NCBI RefSeq assembly: GCF_029784155.1
Contig: NC_073693.1
Coordinates: 136,575,988-136,639,987, forward strand
Length of the DNA stretch: 64,000 nucleotides
Reading direction: 5' to 3'
Origin: Uranotaenia lowii
Taxonomy: Eukaryota > Arthropoda > Insecta > Diptera > Culicidae
The position numbers and the translations under genes are program-made. The notes below the pieces were generated by a model. That model did not search any database, had not been told where the DNA came from, and saw nothing but the letters and a program-made list of their open reading frames with translations. Below are positions 44,933 to 57,318 of the stretch, piece after piece; the first letter of the stretch is position 1, and each line of letters opens with the position of its first letter.

Positions 44933-47900
44933 TATAGTGCAGCGCCGAAAAGGGTACATTTAAATTATACTTCAAAAGATTTAAGAGAAACATGATATTA
45001 TTAGCCATTCAAATACCACTAATTAGTTGCAAGTTTTGAAATTTACATCACTATTATTAATTTTACTTAAAATACTTATAGCCTATTAAAACTATAAATT
45101 TCAAGTTTTGTTCATTTCTTTGTAATTTTGTTGAGAACAGTGATAGGCAAGTTTATTGAATAATAGGAAAAGATGTTTTTGATTTTATTCCGAGAAAAAA
45201 CACCAAAATGATTAAATGTTGAATTTACATAGAATTTATTTTTACATATCGTATGTTTTCTTTTTGCTCATACCTACATGGTTTCCGATTCGTTCTTCAA
45301 ATTTTTGTACGAATCTTTCATTTCTGGTTATTGTTTACTGTTCGGGCGCTAGTTGATTTTTAAAAGTCGCCTCCAGTTTAGTTCGAAAATCTTTATCTCT
45401 TTCATTTTCATCGTTTGGAGAACTGAAAAAAGGAGGTAAAACTGATGTTTCATGCTCTTAATGCATAAAGAGTTGGATTTGTTTCGAAGTTCTTCGACAT
45501 ATTAGAACACAAACTCCATGAATTGAAAGAAAAAAAGTTCGTTTCTCTGACAAAATTTCTTTTAATAAAAAAGAGTACATTTATAACGGGAGGCCCGACA
45601 CGCTTCCTGTCTTAAGCAGGTGTCTAAAGCGCCACTTCCGAATGAAAGATCACCTGCCTTTTCTAACTTTGCCCAGCTTTATGAGACTCGGTCGCGAGTT
45701 CCTTTTGATTCCCTATTTTGGGAAAGAAGCTGAAAGGTCTCTGAAATTGTATCTGTACTTCGGCCCTTTCGAGCCGCCCCGAAGACGAGACGAAACCCTG
45801 CAGAAGTTCGTCGAAAGGGTAGTTGATCTTTGTTCGTTACTAAATGAGCCTGGAGCCTGATACGTTGGACGAGCTCCTACCCCTATACTCTGGAAACAGA
45901 AAAGAACGTAATTGATTTCGCGGCCAATCTACGCAGAAAAGCAAATAAAACGCGAACAACGTACAACCGCCGTTCCAAATACCCCAATCCTTTTAATGCA
46001 TCATCGGATCAAGTACTATGGTCGATTTTCAAATGGTACATGAATCCATTTATTCAGCTCGAAACGTGTTGTGTGGTTTTACATTGGTGTAGTGTGTTAG
46101 GCCTAACACATTCGTTTCACGTTTTTCCCTCCCGCATAAACTATGCGGGTAGTGCGTTTAGTGGAGGCGCATGGTATCTCATAGTTATCGGTTGTTTACC
46201 GGCTTTCCATCCGATCAGTTGATATTCCCGTTCGCGGGAAGAAATTAGGCTACTTTGTACGAGTAGCCAGCAGTGATGCCAACGGTTTTTCAGAAATGTC
46301 TGGAAGATTTTGAAAAAATGTCTGGAAAAGTCTCGAAAAGTCTGGATGACGAACTCTTTATAGGTGATGACCCTTTTTTTTTGGTCGCCACGCAATATTG
46401 CAGTCTAGGGATTTACACTCATTACTTCATAATAAGCATACATTCTATACACTATCGATGCCTGAGACTAATGTGGTGATGTTGGCGGCATCTTCGTGGC
46501 ATTCCTCACTCTTCAATTACTAACTCAAATCATTTCCTACCATTTTGCAACGAAAATTTTTAAATTTTTATTGTTTTGTCAAAAAATTCATGTCGAAACT
46601 AAAAAAATCTGGAAATGTCTGGAAGAAATGACAAAAGGCTGGAAGTCCGCTGGTTTGCTGCCTTGCTGTGCTATGCCAGTTTTGCTCCCTCGGTCGGCGA
46701 AAGCTGATCAAAGATGCTGGTCGTGAGTCGTGACTCGATCAGACCAGACGCTGGAACTGGTGAATGATGGTAGCGGATGTCGTGATATCAGCTGGAGGCC
46801 AACCACGCGGCTAGAGCGCGTGTGTTCTGGCTTTGGCTTCGCTGTTGGCTCGTTACCGCTATTTGGCGGCCAAAATTGCGTGCGCCCACGTCTCGGATGC
46901 TAGATGGGCGTTCGCTGATGATCGTTGAACGACAACCCCGGCGGAATGCTGGTGAGCCGGGTTTTCTTTCCCCTCCTGCTCGGCTCCGTTGGAATTGTAG
47001 TGGGCGCTAGGTATCTGGTACCCCAGAATGAAACGTTGTTTGAACTTCGGCTAAATCGTTTAGTTTTTAACACCTGTCTACGTAACTCCGCAAAATACCT
47101 TTTTCACCTAAGTGCACTACTATTTTCCCTATGCTTACACTCGTATCTAGTTGCTGCCTATAAGAGGGCTAATATATAAAATTAGAGCACTCAGTCTGGG
47201 AATCGCAAGTTGTTCTTATTTTAATTACCACAACGCGCATGAACTACTATAGATCACGACTTTTCGAATCACCAATCGTAAGTGGGATGGGTTGAGTCTC
47301 AAGAGTCCTCTGGCGACCTGATCAGGCTCATTCTCGTAACCGGAACTAACCGATACGATGTGATCTAATCGCGAAGTCAAACAATCAATTAGCCTTCCGC
47401 GAATTCTCGGATAGCCCTTGTCTTCCCCTTCGAGATACAAAACCAGGGGCCGATCTTTTGCAAGCCCAAAATAGGTGCACAAAGGCTCCCGAAAGAGGTC
47501 ATTCACCTGACGCAAAATAGGAATGCGGCTGGTGATCTTGAGAAGCAGCATCTTAAACAACATGTTTGAACAAGGAGTTGTGTTGGGTGATCTTTGCATT
47601 GCGCCGTGATGATTTGATGACTGTCTATTAGGGTGGTTGCTCTACCGCGAATTGTTTTTATTTTATTTTCCACACGAAACAGATTATGTTTAGGATTGAA
47701 GTTATCTTGCTAAGTGAATTGTGTGTTTGAATAATTATTATTTACTTACTGATAGTGTTTTAAGATATTTTAAGTGTTTAATAATAAACGGATAATTCTT
47801 TACTTTTGTGTATTGGTTTTACGAAGAATTTAAATCAAATAATGTAAGTACTAAATGAGGCGTTACACATTCCGCAAAATTTCGCAAAAAGAAGAGTACG

Positions 47901-47959
47901 CTCATTTCTTGATCGAAAAAGAGTACATGTTATCTTAAAAGTGTACGTATGGTAACCCT
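44933..47959. mobile_element. 3-kb inverted-repeat element containing retroelement-like debris
   Basis: AGGGTTACCATA at the left (44933-44944) is matched by its inverse TATGGTAACCCT at the right (47948-47959). Sub-terminal AAAGAGTACAT/GTACACTTTTAAG motifs occur at both sides. Flanking target duplications are not clear. Between about 45590 and 47640 the base composition rises and short frames recall retroelement gag (ETLQKFVERVVDLC at 45800-45840) without an intact gene. This looks like an old DNA transposon with a second, decayed insertion inside. Confidence 0.5.
46093..46240. other. Cluster of three hairpin-forming palindromes
   Basis: TGTGTTAGGCCTAACACA (46093-46110) is a perfect 18-bp palindrome. 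CCCGCATA-aac-TATGCGGG (about 46132-46150) and TTCCCG-ttcg-CGGGAA (about 46226-46241) follow within 150 bp. The last has a UUCG tetraloop. This density suggests a structured RNA or an LTR-type regulatory segment; the function is unknown. Confidence 0.7.
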
Positions 47960-48760
47960 TATTTAGGAGCGTTATGAATTATTTTACCGATAGAGGGAAA
48001 AAACAATGCCATCTATCTAATTTTCAAACCAATTGATTGCTACTAACAGTTTGCGGTACAGTAACAAGTCAGATTATTGGTCAGATTGTCGTATTGAAAT
48101 TATGAATATAGAGTTAACAAAATACAAGAATCTTGAAACTAAAAGTTGAGTTATTATTGTAATAAAGGGCTATAAAATTAGATTATATGCGCTTAGATTA
48201 TTTAATTTCAAATCAATAAATTTATAACATAAACAGCAAAGATCAGCTATCTTTTTTTTACTCCACATCACCTCACGATGAAACGGAATATTATTAGTTT
48301 TTCGAGCAGGAACAAAGGAAAACGACCAATCAGTTGAGGGAATCTTCCAAATACAACTGAAATAAAACGCAAGATATGGCAAAATTTTTCAAATATCAAA
48401 AACTTACTGAAAAAATGCACTATTTTTCATAATCAACAAACAATAACTTAACATTTAGCATTAGTTTTCAAACAAATGGTATTTGATTTTTCAATAGGTT
48501 TTGCAAAGATGTTCGGAAATCTCAAACACGTTTTTCTCCATTGGTGCCAACTGTTGGTTTCGCCCTTATGAAATGTTACGCGAATCGTTTTCTTTGACAT
48601 GAGGTTTGACAGCTCTACACGCTGGTGGTGACATCTCTCTGTAAAATAGCCATCCATCGATCCATTCAGAATTGAACATTTTGAATAGTATATGGTTGAA
48701 AGTTTAGATTTTAGATAATCTAAACATTCATCCATAAATTACGAATTTAGTCTCGAGGAT
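47960..48760. other. Non-coding spacer
   Basis: No gene is recognised. From about 48760 the sequence grades into degenerate forms of the following minisatellite. Confidence 0.5.
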
Positions 48761-48835
48761 TGAATTATGAGGATTGAAAGTCGAAAATTGGGACTTAAGT
48801 ATTAAAAATTGAGATTTGTTATTAATAAGAATTAA

Positions 48836-49239
48836 AAACTCTTTATTGAGAATTGAAATTTGAAAATTGAGAATTGAGGGTTGAGAATTGAGAATTGCGA
48901 ATTGAGAATTGAGAATTGAGAATTGAGAATTGAGAATTGAGAATTGAGAATTGAGAATTGAGAATTGAGAATTGAGAAATTAGAATTGAGAATTGAGAAT
49001 AGAGAATTGAGAATTGAGAATTGAGAATTGAGAATTGAGAATTGAAGAATGGGAATTGAGAATTGAGAATTGAGAATTGAAAATTGAGAATTAAGGATTG
49101 AGGATTGAGGATTGAGGATTGAGGATTGAGAATTGAGGATTGAGAATTGAGAATTGAGAATTGAGAATTGAGAATTAAGAATTGAGAATTGAGAGTTGAG
49201 AATTGAGAATTGAGAATTGAGAATTGAGAATTGAGAATT
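48836..49239. repeat. GAGAATT heptamer minisatellite, left block
   Basis: It is tandem GAGAATT with scattered variants (GAGGATT, GAGAATA). Seven is not divisible by three and no stop arises, so every minus-strand frame reads the same NSQFSIL heptapeptide; the apparent ORFs are artefacts of the repeat. The block is separated from its right half by a 258-bp MITE. Confidence 0.95.
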
Positions 49240-49497
49240 GAGGCCCTTGGAGCCAAAGGGGTATAAGTGCATCAAAGCTTATTTCGAGAAAACAGGCTTT
49301 TAAGTTGTTGTGTTTGGCAATTTTCCATATATTTTTCGAAAATTTCAATTTTTCTTTAGAACGTAATAGTATGTAAAAAAAATTCAAAAAATCTGAAAAA
49401 ATCATGAAATATAGTTTTAAATATAAAGAATCGTTTGGAATCATTAACTCAAAATCGACCAATTTGTCACTTATACCCCTTTGGATCTGAGGACCTC
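49240..49497. mobile_element. MITE family 'GAGGCCC' (short copy) inside the minisatellite
   Basis: It starts GAGGCCCTTGGAGCC and ends in the inverse of GAGGTCCTCAGATCC. AATT flanks both sides (49236-49239 and 49498-49501). It matches the first ~200 and last ~50 bases of the copy at 1879-2885 and lacks the nested element found there. Confidence 0.85.
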
Positions 49498-49501
49498 AAT
49501 T

Positions 49502-49808
49502 GAGAATTGAGAATTGAGAATTTAGAATTGAGAATTGAGCATTGAGAATTGAGAATTGAGAATTGAGAATTGAGAATTGAGAATTGAGAATTGAGAATTG
49601 AGAATTGAGAATTGAGAATTGAGAATTGAGAGTTGAGAATTGAGAATTGAGGATTGAGAATCGAGAATTGAGAATTAAGAATTGAGAATTGAGAATTGAG
49701 AATTGAGAATTGAGAATTGAGAATTGAGAATTGAGAATTGAGAATTGAGAATTGAGAATTGAGAATTGAGAATTGAGAATTATGAATTGAGAATTAGGAA
49801 TTGAGAAT
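49502..49808. repeat. GAGAATT heptamer minisatellite, right block
   Basis: It continues the left block after the MITE insertion, with the same unit and orientation. Confidence 0.95.
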
Positions 49809-50500
49809 GTTGAGCTGTATTTTTTTTAAATTTACATTTGAGTCAAAAGGATGCCAATAACCGAATTTTAAAATTTGTCCAACGTTTCGGCCTTTTACCT
49901 TGGTCTTCCTTAAGGTAGATGGTATGCAGCCAAATGTCGATCAGATTTTATTTGCTTCCTTTTACTGAGATGCCAACGAAGAGCGAAGAACAAAAAATTG
50001 TTTCAGTCGATAAAACTTTAAAAACAAAAAAAAAAAAACAATAACAAATTTAGAATTGAGATTTTTTTTAAGGAAATGAATCCATCAGGAAAGGTTAGAT
50101 TGTCAGAGAAGATAAAGAAAATGAAAACTCTTTTAATATGGACAATGTCGAAAAAATACTGACTGAACTGTGCTGGATTTGAACCCGCAATCTCCGGCTA
50201 TCTAAGCGAACGCATAACCGACTATGCTAAAGAGACTTCTCGTCTCTCGTCTCGACTCTCGGAAACTAGGACGAAGGAAAAAATGTGTTTAAGAAAAACT
50301 TCAAGCTCATTTTCTTGCCATTCAGAAAATCACAAAACAATCAATAAAATTTTTGATCCCTTTCAAAATGTCATAACTCTTAACCTTCCCAAAAGCGCCT
50401 CCCTTGGGCTCCTTTGCCAGTGATGAACCACTCGACAATATTAGGACCGAACTGATAAACCTAGCAAAGTCTCTCTTCTTAGACCGGCACACAACAACAC
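49809..50500. other. Non-coding DNA with a repeat-like segment and a tRNA relic
   Basis: The block near 49880-49920 (CCAACGTTTCGGCC, ACCTTGGTCTTCC) resembles dispersed arthropod repeat sequence but I cannot delimit it. No coding sequence is seen. Confidence 0.45.
50163..50245 (-). repeat. tRNA-derived relic
   Basis: The minus strand reads GTCTCTTTAGCATAGTCGG, then after an anticodon-like arm GCGGGTTCAAATCC, so A- and B-box-like parts are in order. The 3' end does not pair with the 5' end, so it is not a functional tRNA. Confidence 0.5.
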
Positions 50501-52050
50501 ACACTGGAAGATATTGTGCCAATAGCCGGACGACGCGACGTCGACAGTAAATCACCCAGCTGTAGTTGTTACGCCATTGAATTAGACACATTCGGTCAAT
50601 CGGCCACTTACAAAAGGAAACCAAAAAGGGGTGAATGGGGTGGATTACAACAGTTGATCGATGGGTCTCGACGATGCGACGAATCGTCTTCGTCCTCCTC
50701 CTTCGGCTTACTCCGGTCTAATCAGTCTAGTCACGCGGCGGCTTTTGATACGAGCGACGTCGCGCGAACGTCGGTTTAAGAAATTTTTCAAGACATTCCT
50801 AGTTGTGGGTGCGAAATTTCGTTAGTCATTCATTGCTTCATGAAGATGATATATAATCGTGTCCCCCCGTGTGTCGCGTCGCGTTTTTGCAAAAAGGTAG
50901 GCGGTTAGGAGCAAGTGGGTGGTTTTTCGGCGGTGGTGTGTAGATTGTAAACGTGTGATTTACTACTGTTTACAGTTCGATATTGGCCTCAAAACTGGGA
51001 ACTGTCAGCCAGGACCATAAAGCGCCGCTGCTGCGACTTTATGCCCGATGGGAATTCGGATCATTGAATTTGTGTCCTGTCTGCCGTTTTCGTGTGGCCT
51101 TTTCTCTGTGTATGTGTGGGTGTATGTTTATGTGCACTGGACGGTCCAATTTTCCCTATATCAGTGTGTAATGGTGATGATGAAGATATGCAATAAAATG
51201 CGCCCCCCAGAAGCAATAAAATCTGCCCATTCGGAACAGTCGGCAGATCATAAATCAAATTCCACAGATAAAATCATTTCTTTCAGTTTTACGAAACTAT
51301 AACAAAAGTCACTGACCGTGACAATTTCGTTCAAAGTGCGATAACTGCTAAAAGTCTATGATTCATGATTCAACCAATCCATGAAACATCGCAAACCGAA
51401 AACATAAAAATCATAGAAAAATCCAGACATCCTCCAGCTTGATTTGTTTTCCGCGATCCTTAGCTAAAGTTAGCAGCACCTGACACATGCGAGCTGAAGC
51501 GAGGATGCATTTTCACTCCATTATTTATTCGTACGCACACACAAACACACAGCCACGAAGCCGACGCACGTTAACATCGTTTTTAATATAAATGAATGGG
51601 GGTTGGGGGTGAACTGTCTTTAATAAACTGGCGGCCGGCGCGGTCGAGTCGAGACGGCGGCAACGACGATGAAAATCATGATGCTAAAGGCAAGTTTTCC
51701 TTGTCATCAACACCACCAACAGCAACAGCAGCAGCAAAATCGTCCTTAGTAGGCTGGTGCAAACATTGTCCTACGGTTTTTCAACAACACCAACACATAA
51801 GGGATGGAAATTCTGAAGGATTGTCTGTGCACAGTAAGGAGTGTGTTTGCTTTTCCTTAAGAGCCCCACATTTGTGCGGGTGTGTAAGTGAATGGGTCGC
51901 ATTTTCCTATTTGATCGTTCGTGTATGTGTGAATAGTGGACGTTTGTCGGTTTCTCGGTTATCGGTGCCAAACGGGGAGACGTGAGAGCTTTCCACCTAT
52001 CGATGAGTTTTTCCGGAAGAGTTGCCAGGAAATTAGTTGTGTATAATTAG
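50500..52050 (+). other. GC-richer island, possible host promoter or untranslated exons
   Basis: CpG-containing sequence (CGCGCGAACGTCGG, GTGTCGCGTCGCG), CA-rich simple sequence near 51535-51550 and CAG-type triplets near 51717-51738 distinguish this stretch from its AT-rich flanks. Several open frames (50516-50779, 51596-51985) look like Ser/Ala-rich conceptual peptides, but none has a recognisable domain or clear splice pair. It may be the 5' end of a host gene. Confidence 0.35.
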
Positions 52051-52420
52051 AAATGTGCCGAATATTTGGCCGTTCGAATGTTCGGCTTCCCGAATAGTTG
52101 AGCTAAGTATTCGATCGCAAAGGCCAAATAGGCGGAATATTTATTTTTGAAATTGATTCACTAACATAATGCTTATGCTTATGCTTGCTTATGATACATA
52201 CACAGCCAGATCTTGTCAGCATCCCGGTGAGTAGTAAAAGTACATTTACTACTCATCTTAACTAGGCCGGGCCCACTGTGCAGTATTGGACGCAGAGACA
52301 ACTGGAACACAGGGAGGAAGAAACGTGGACAACAGTACCATACGTTTCGAAGGCTACTTTTAACTAAGATTTTAACGTTGGAAGCACATATGCTAAATTT
52401 TCTGTGCTCCTTGATGATGG

Positions 52421-52428
52421 ACCGTGAG
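52421..52428. repeat. Left 8-bp target duplication of the hAT-like foldback
   Basis: ACCGTGAG immediately precedes CAGGGATTGAAA and recurs exactly at 57612-57619. Confidence 0.95.
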
Positions 52429-52728
52429 CAGGGATTGAAATGCTCTTGCTCAAGCGGCTGAGCATCTAAGCTCTTAAAGCTCGAGAGCGAAGAAAGCTGG
52501 AGCCAATTCTAGCCCACCAATAAATGCTCAAATTAAGCTCAGACCTCTTCTGGCTCTAGGAGCCAAGGTTTTGCATTTTGCTTTGAGTTTGTTAGCTCAA
52601 GGAGCCGAAATTTCTTGAGCTTGCTGGCTCAGCCAAATTGTAACACTTGAGCCAAATGATGCGTATTGACTTTGCTATTGTGGTGCTGTGTGAGCCAACG
52701 GCTTTTTTTATGCACCAGGAACTGTGGG

Positions 52729-54385
52729 AGGGCTTGTTGGGATTAATAAAATGAATGTTAAAGATTTCTTGTAACTGGTAAAAGTTACCACCACTAGTAA
52801 CTATGAAATAGTAAAATTTACTATTTTTCGGGAAAAACGCCAAATGAAAGGGCTTTTTGCGAGGATTATTAAAATCAATGTTAGAGAGTTCTAGTTACTG
52901 GTTAAAGTTACCAGCACTAGTAACTATGAAATAGTAAAATTTACTATTTTTCGGGAAAAATGCCAAATGAAAGGGCTTTTTGCGAGGATTATTCAAATCA
53001 ATGTTAGAGAGTTCTAGTTACTAGTTAAAGTTACCAGCACTAGTAACTATGAAATAGTCAAATTTACTATTTTTCGGGAAAAACGCCAAATGAAAGGGCT
53101 TTTTGCGAGGATTATTAAAATCAATGTTAGAGAGTTCTAGTTACTAGTAAAAGTTACCAGCACTAGTAACTATGAAATAGTAAAATTTACTATTTTTCGG
53201 GAAAAATGCCAAATGAAAGGACTTTTTGCGAGGATTATTAAAATCAATATTAGAGAGTTCTAGTTACTAGTTAAAGTTACCAGCCAATGAAAGGGCTTTT
53301 TGCAAGGATTATTAAAATCAATGTTAGAGAGTTCTAGTTACTAGTTAAAGTTACAAGCACTAGTAACTATGAAATAGTAAAATTAACTATTTTTTGGAAA
53401 AAAACGCCAAATGAAAGGGCTTGTTGCGAGGATTTTTAAAATCAATGTTAGAGAGTTCTAGTTACTAGTTAAAGTTACCAGCACTAGTAACTATGAAATA
53501 GTAAAATTTACTATTTTTCGGGAAAAACGCCAAATGAAAGGGCTTTTTGCGAGGATTATTAAAATCAATGTTAGAGAGTTCTAGTTACTAGTTAAAGTTA
53601 CCAGCACTAGTAACTATGAAATAGTAAAATTTACTATTTTTTGGAAAAAACGCCAAATGAAAGGGCTTTTTGCAAGGATTATTAAAATCAATGTTAGAGA
53701 GTTCTAGTTACTGGTTAAAGTTACTAGCACTAGTAACTATGAAATAGTAAAATTTACTATTTTCGGAAAAATGCCAAATGAAAGGGCTTTTTGCGAGGAT
53801 TATTAAAATCAATGTTAGAGAGTTCTAGTTACTAGTTAAAGTTACCAGCACTAGTAACTATGAAATAGTAAAATTTACTATTTTTTGGAAAAAACGCCAA
53901 ATGAAAGGGCTTTTTGCGAGGATTATTAAAATCAATGTTAGAGAGTTCTAGTTACTAGTTAAAGTTACCAGCACTAGTAACTATGAAATAGTAAAATTTA
54001 CTATTTTTCGGGAAAAATGCCAAATGAAAGGGCTTTTTGCGAGGATTATTCAAATCAATGTTAGAGAGTTCTAGTTACTAGTTAAAGTTACCAGCCAATG
54101 AAAGGGCTTTTTACGAGGATTATTAAAATCAATGTTAGAGAGTTCTAGTTACTAGTTAAAGTTACCAGCACCAGTAACTCTGAAATAGTAAAATTTACTA
54201 TTTTTCGGGAAAAACGCCAAATGAAAGGGCTTTTTGCGAGGATTATTGAAATCAATGTTAAAGAGTTCTAGTTACTAGTTAAAGTTACCAGCACGAGTAA
54301 CTAAGAAATAGTAAAATTCACAAATTTTCAAGAAAAACGAAAAAAAAGGGCTTGTTGTGAGGATTATTAAAATCAAAGTAAATGT
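52729..54385 (+). repeat. Left arm: about 13 tandem units of 123 bp
   Basis: Each unit reads AGTTCTAGTTACTAGTTAAAG, CAGCACTAGTAACTATG, AAATAGTAAAATTTACTATTT, GCCAAATGAAAGGGC and TGCGAGGATTATTAAAATC in order. Two shortened units (at about 53275 and 54087) share the same deletion joining TTACCAG to CCAATGAAAGGG. Units carry two small internal palindromes (AGTTACTAGT/ACTAGTAACT and AAATAGTAAA/TTTACTATTT). The orientation flips near 54385. Confidence 0.95.
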
Positions 54386-57318
54386 GTAAAAAATTGTAAA
54401 TTTTACTTTTTCATAGTTACTAGTACTGGTAACTTTTACTAGTTACTAAAACTCTCTAACATTGATTCTAATAATCCTCACAACAAGCCCTTTTATTTGG
54501 CGTTTTTCCCGAAAATTTGTAAATTTTACTATTTCATAGTTACTAGTGCTGGTAACTTTAACTAGTAACTAGAACTCTCTAACATTGATTTTAATAATCC
54601 TCGCAAAAAGCCCTTTCATTTGGCGTTTTTCCCGAAAAATAGTAAATTTTACTATTTCATAGTTACTAGTGCTGGTAACTTTAACTAGTAACTAGAACTC
54701 TCTAACATTGATTTTAATAATCCTCGCAACAAGCCCTTTCATTTGGCGTTTTTTCCGAAAAATAGTAAATTTTACTATTTCATTGTTACTAGTGCTGGTA
54801 ACTTTAACTAGTAACTAGAACTCTCTTACATTGATTTTAAAAATCCTTGCAACAAGCCCTTTTATTTGGCGTTTTTTCCGAAAATAGTAAATTTTACTAT
54901 TTCATAGTTACTAGTGCTGGTAACTTTAACTAGTAACTAGAACTCTCTAACATTGATTTTAATAATCCTTGCAAAAAGCCCTTTCATTTGGCGTTTTTCC
55001 CGAAAAATAGTAAATTTTACTATTTCATAGTTACTAGTGCTGGTAACTTTAACTAGTAACTAGAACTCTCTAACATTGATTTTAATAATCCTTGTAACAA
55101 GCCCTTTCATTAGGCGTTTTTTCCGAAAATAGTAAATTTTACTATTTCATAGTTACTAGTGCTGGTAACTTTAACTAGTAACTAGAACTCTCTAACATTG
55201 ATTTTGATAATCCTCGCAAAAAGCCTTTTCATTTGGCGTTTTTTTCGAAAATTTGTAAATTTTACTATTTCATAGCTACTAGTGCTGGTAACTTTAACTA
55301 GTAACTAGAACTCTCTTACATTGATTTTAAAAATCCTCACAACAAGCCCTTTCTTTTGGCGTTTTTCCTGAAAATTTGTAAATTTTACTATTTCATAGTT
55401 TATAGTGCTGGTAACTTTAACTAGTTATTAAAACTCTCTTACATTGATTTTATTAATCCTCGCAATAAGCCCTTTCATTTTTCGTTTTTCTCGAAAATTT
55501 GTAAATTTTACTATTTCATAGTTACTAGTGCTGGTAACTTTAACTAGTAACTAGAACTCTCTTACATTGATTTTCATAATCCTTGCAAAAAGCCCTTTCA
55601 TTTGGCGTTTTTCCCGAAAAATAGTAAATTTTACTATTTCATAGTTACTAGTGCTGGTAACTTTAACTAGTAACTAGAACTCTCTAACATTGATTTTAAT
55701 AATCCTTGTAACAAGCCCTTTCATTAGGCGTTTTTTCCGAAAATAGTAAATTTTACTATTTCATAGTTACTAGTGCTGGTAACTTTAACTAGTAACTAGA
55801 ACTCTCTAACATTGATTTTGATAATCCTCGCAAAAAGCCTTTTCATTTGGCGTTTTTTTCGAAAATTTGTAAATTTTACTATTTCATAGCTACTAGTGCT
55901 GGTAACTTTAACTAGTAACTAGAACTCTCTTACATTGATTTTAAAAATCCTCACAACAAGCCCTTTCTTTTGGGGTTTTTCCTGAAAATTTGTAAATTTT
56001 ACTATTTCATAGTTTATAGTGCTGGTAACTTTAACTAGTTATTAAAACTCTCTTACATTGATTTTATTAATCCTCGCAATAAGCCCTTTCATTTTTCGTT
56101 TTTCTCGAAAATTTGTAAATTTTACTATTTCATAGTTACTAGTGCTGGTAACTTTAACTAGTAACTAGAACTCTCTTACATTGATTTTCATAATCCTTGC
56201 AAAAAGCCCTTTCATTTGGCGTTTTTCCCGAAAAATAGTAAATTTTACTATTTCATAGTTACTAGTGCTGGTAACTTTAACTAGTAACTAGAACTCTCTA
56301 ACATTGATTTTAATAATCCTTGTAACAAGCCCTTTCATTAGGCGTTTTTTCCGAAAATAGTAAATTTTACTATTTCATAGTTACTAGTGCTGGTAACTTT
56401 AACTAGTAACTAGAACTCTCTAACATTGATTTTAATAATCCTCGCAAAAAGCCCTTTCATTTGGCGTTTTTCCCGAAAAATAGTAAATTTTACTATTTCA
56501 TAGTTACTAGTGCTGGTAACTTTAACTAGTAACTAGAACTCTCTAACATTGATTTTAATAATCCTTGCAAAAAGCCCTTTCATTTGGCGTTTTTCCCGAA
56601 AAATAGTAAATTTTACTATTTCATAGTTACTAGTGCTGGTAACTTTAACTAGTAACTAGAACTCTCTAACATTGATTTTAATAATCCTTGTAACAAGCCC
56701 TTTCATTTGGCGTTTTTTTCCGAAAATAGTAAATTTTACTATTTCATAGTTACTAGTGCTGGTAACTTTAACTAGTAACTAGAACTCTCTAACATTGATT
56801 TTAAAAATCCTTGCAACAAGCCCTTTCATTTGGCGTTTTTTTTCGAAAATTGTAAATTTTACTATTTCATAGTTATTAGTGCTGGTAACTTTAACTAGTA
56901 ACTAGAACTCTCTAACATTGGTTTTAATAATCCTCGCAAAAAGCCCTTTCATTTGGCATTTTTCCCGAAAAATAGTAAATTTTACTATTTCATAGTTACT
57001 AGTGCTGGTAACTTTAACTAGTAACTAGAACTCTCTAACATTGGTTTTAATAATCCTCGCAAAAAGCCCTTTCATTTGGCATTTTTCCCGAAAAATAGTA
57101 AATTTTACTATTTCATAGTTACTAGTGCTGGTAACTTTAACTAGTAACTAGAACTCTCAAACATTGATTTTAATAATCCTTGCAAAAAGCCCTTTCATTT
57201 GGCGTTTTTCCCGAAAAATAGTAAATTTTACTATTTCATAGTTACTAGTGCTGGTAACTTTTACTAGTTACTAAAACCGTCCAACATTTATTTTAAAGAT
57301 CCATGCGACAAGCCCTTT
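54386..57318 (-). repeat. Right arm: about 24 inverted tandem units with higher-order repeats
   Basis: These are the same units in reverse complement. From about 55090 a block of five distinguishable units repeats every ~614 bp (variant junctions CCTTGTAACAAGCCC at about 55090, 55704 and 56318; a TTTATAGTGCTGG variant and a TTTTTCGTTTTTCTCG variant recur in the same order), so segments of the arm were amplified as a group. Confidence 0.95.

Noticed and set aside
47225..47599. 124-codon minus-strand frame as a gene
   Set aside because: No recognisable domain; lies in a GC-richer block of probable retroelement debris, so not called as a gene.
48832..49275. Overlapping 147- and 137-codon minus-strand frames
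   Set aside because: Produced by the stop-free GAGAATT heptamer in every frame, not by selection on coding.
50163..50245. Functional tRNA gene
   Set aside because: A- and B-box-like motifs exist but the acceptor stem cannot pair; the same holds for the relics near 27627, 34650 and 37165.
51596..51985. 129-codon frame in the GC-richer island
   Set aside because: Ser/Ala/Thr-rich translation of CAG-type simple sequence and no clear splice sites; noted only as part of a possible promoter/UTR island.
52729..57318. CRISPR-like array
   Set aside because: Units are contiguous 123-bp tandem repeats without variable spacers, in two opposed arms, inside a eukaryotic transposon.
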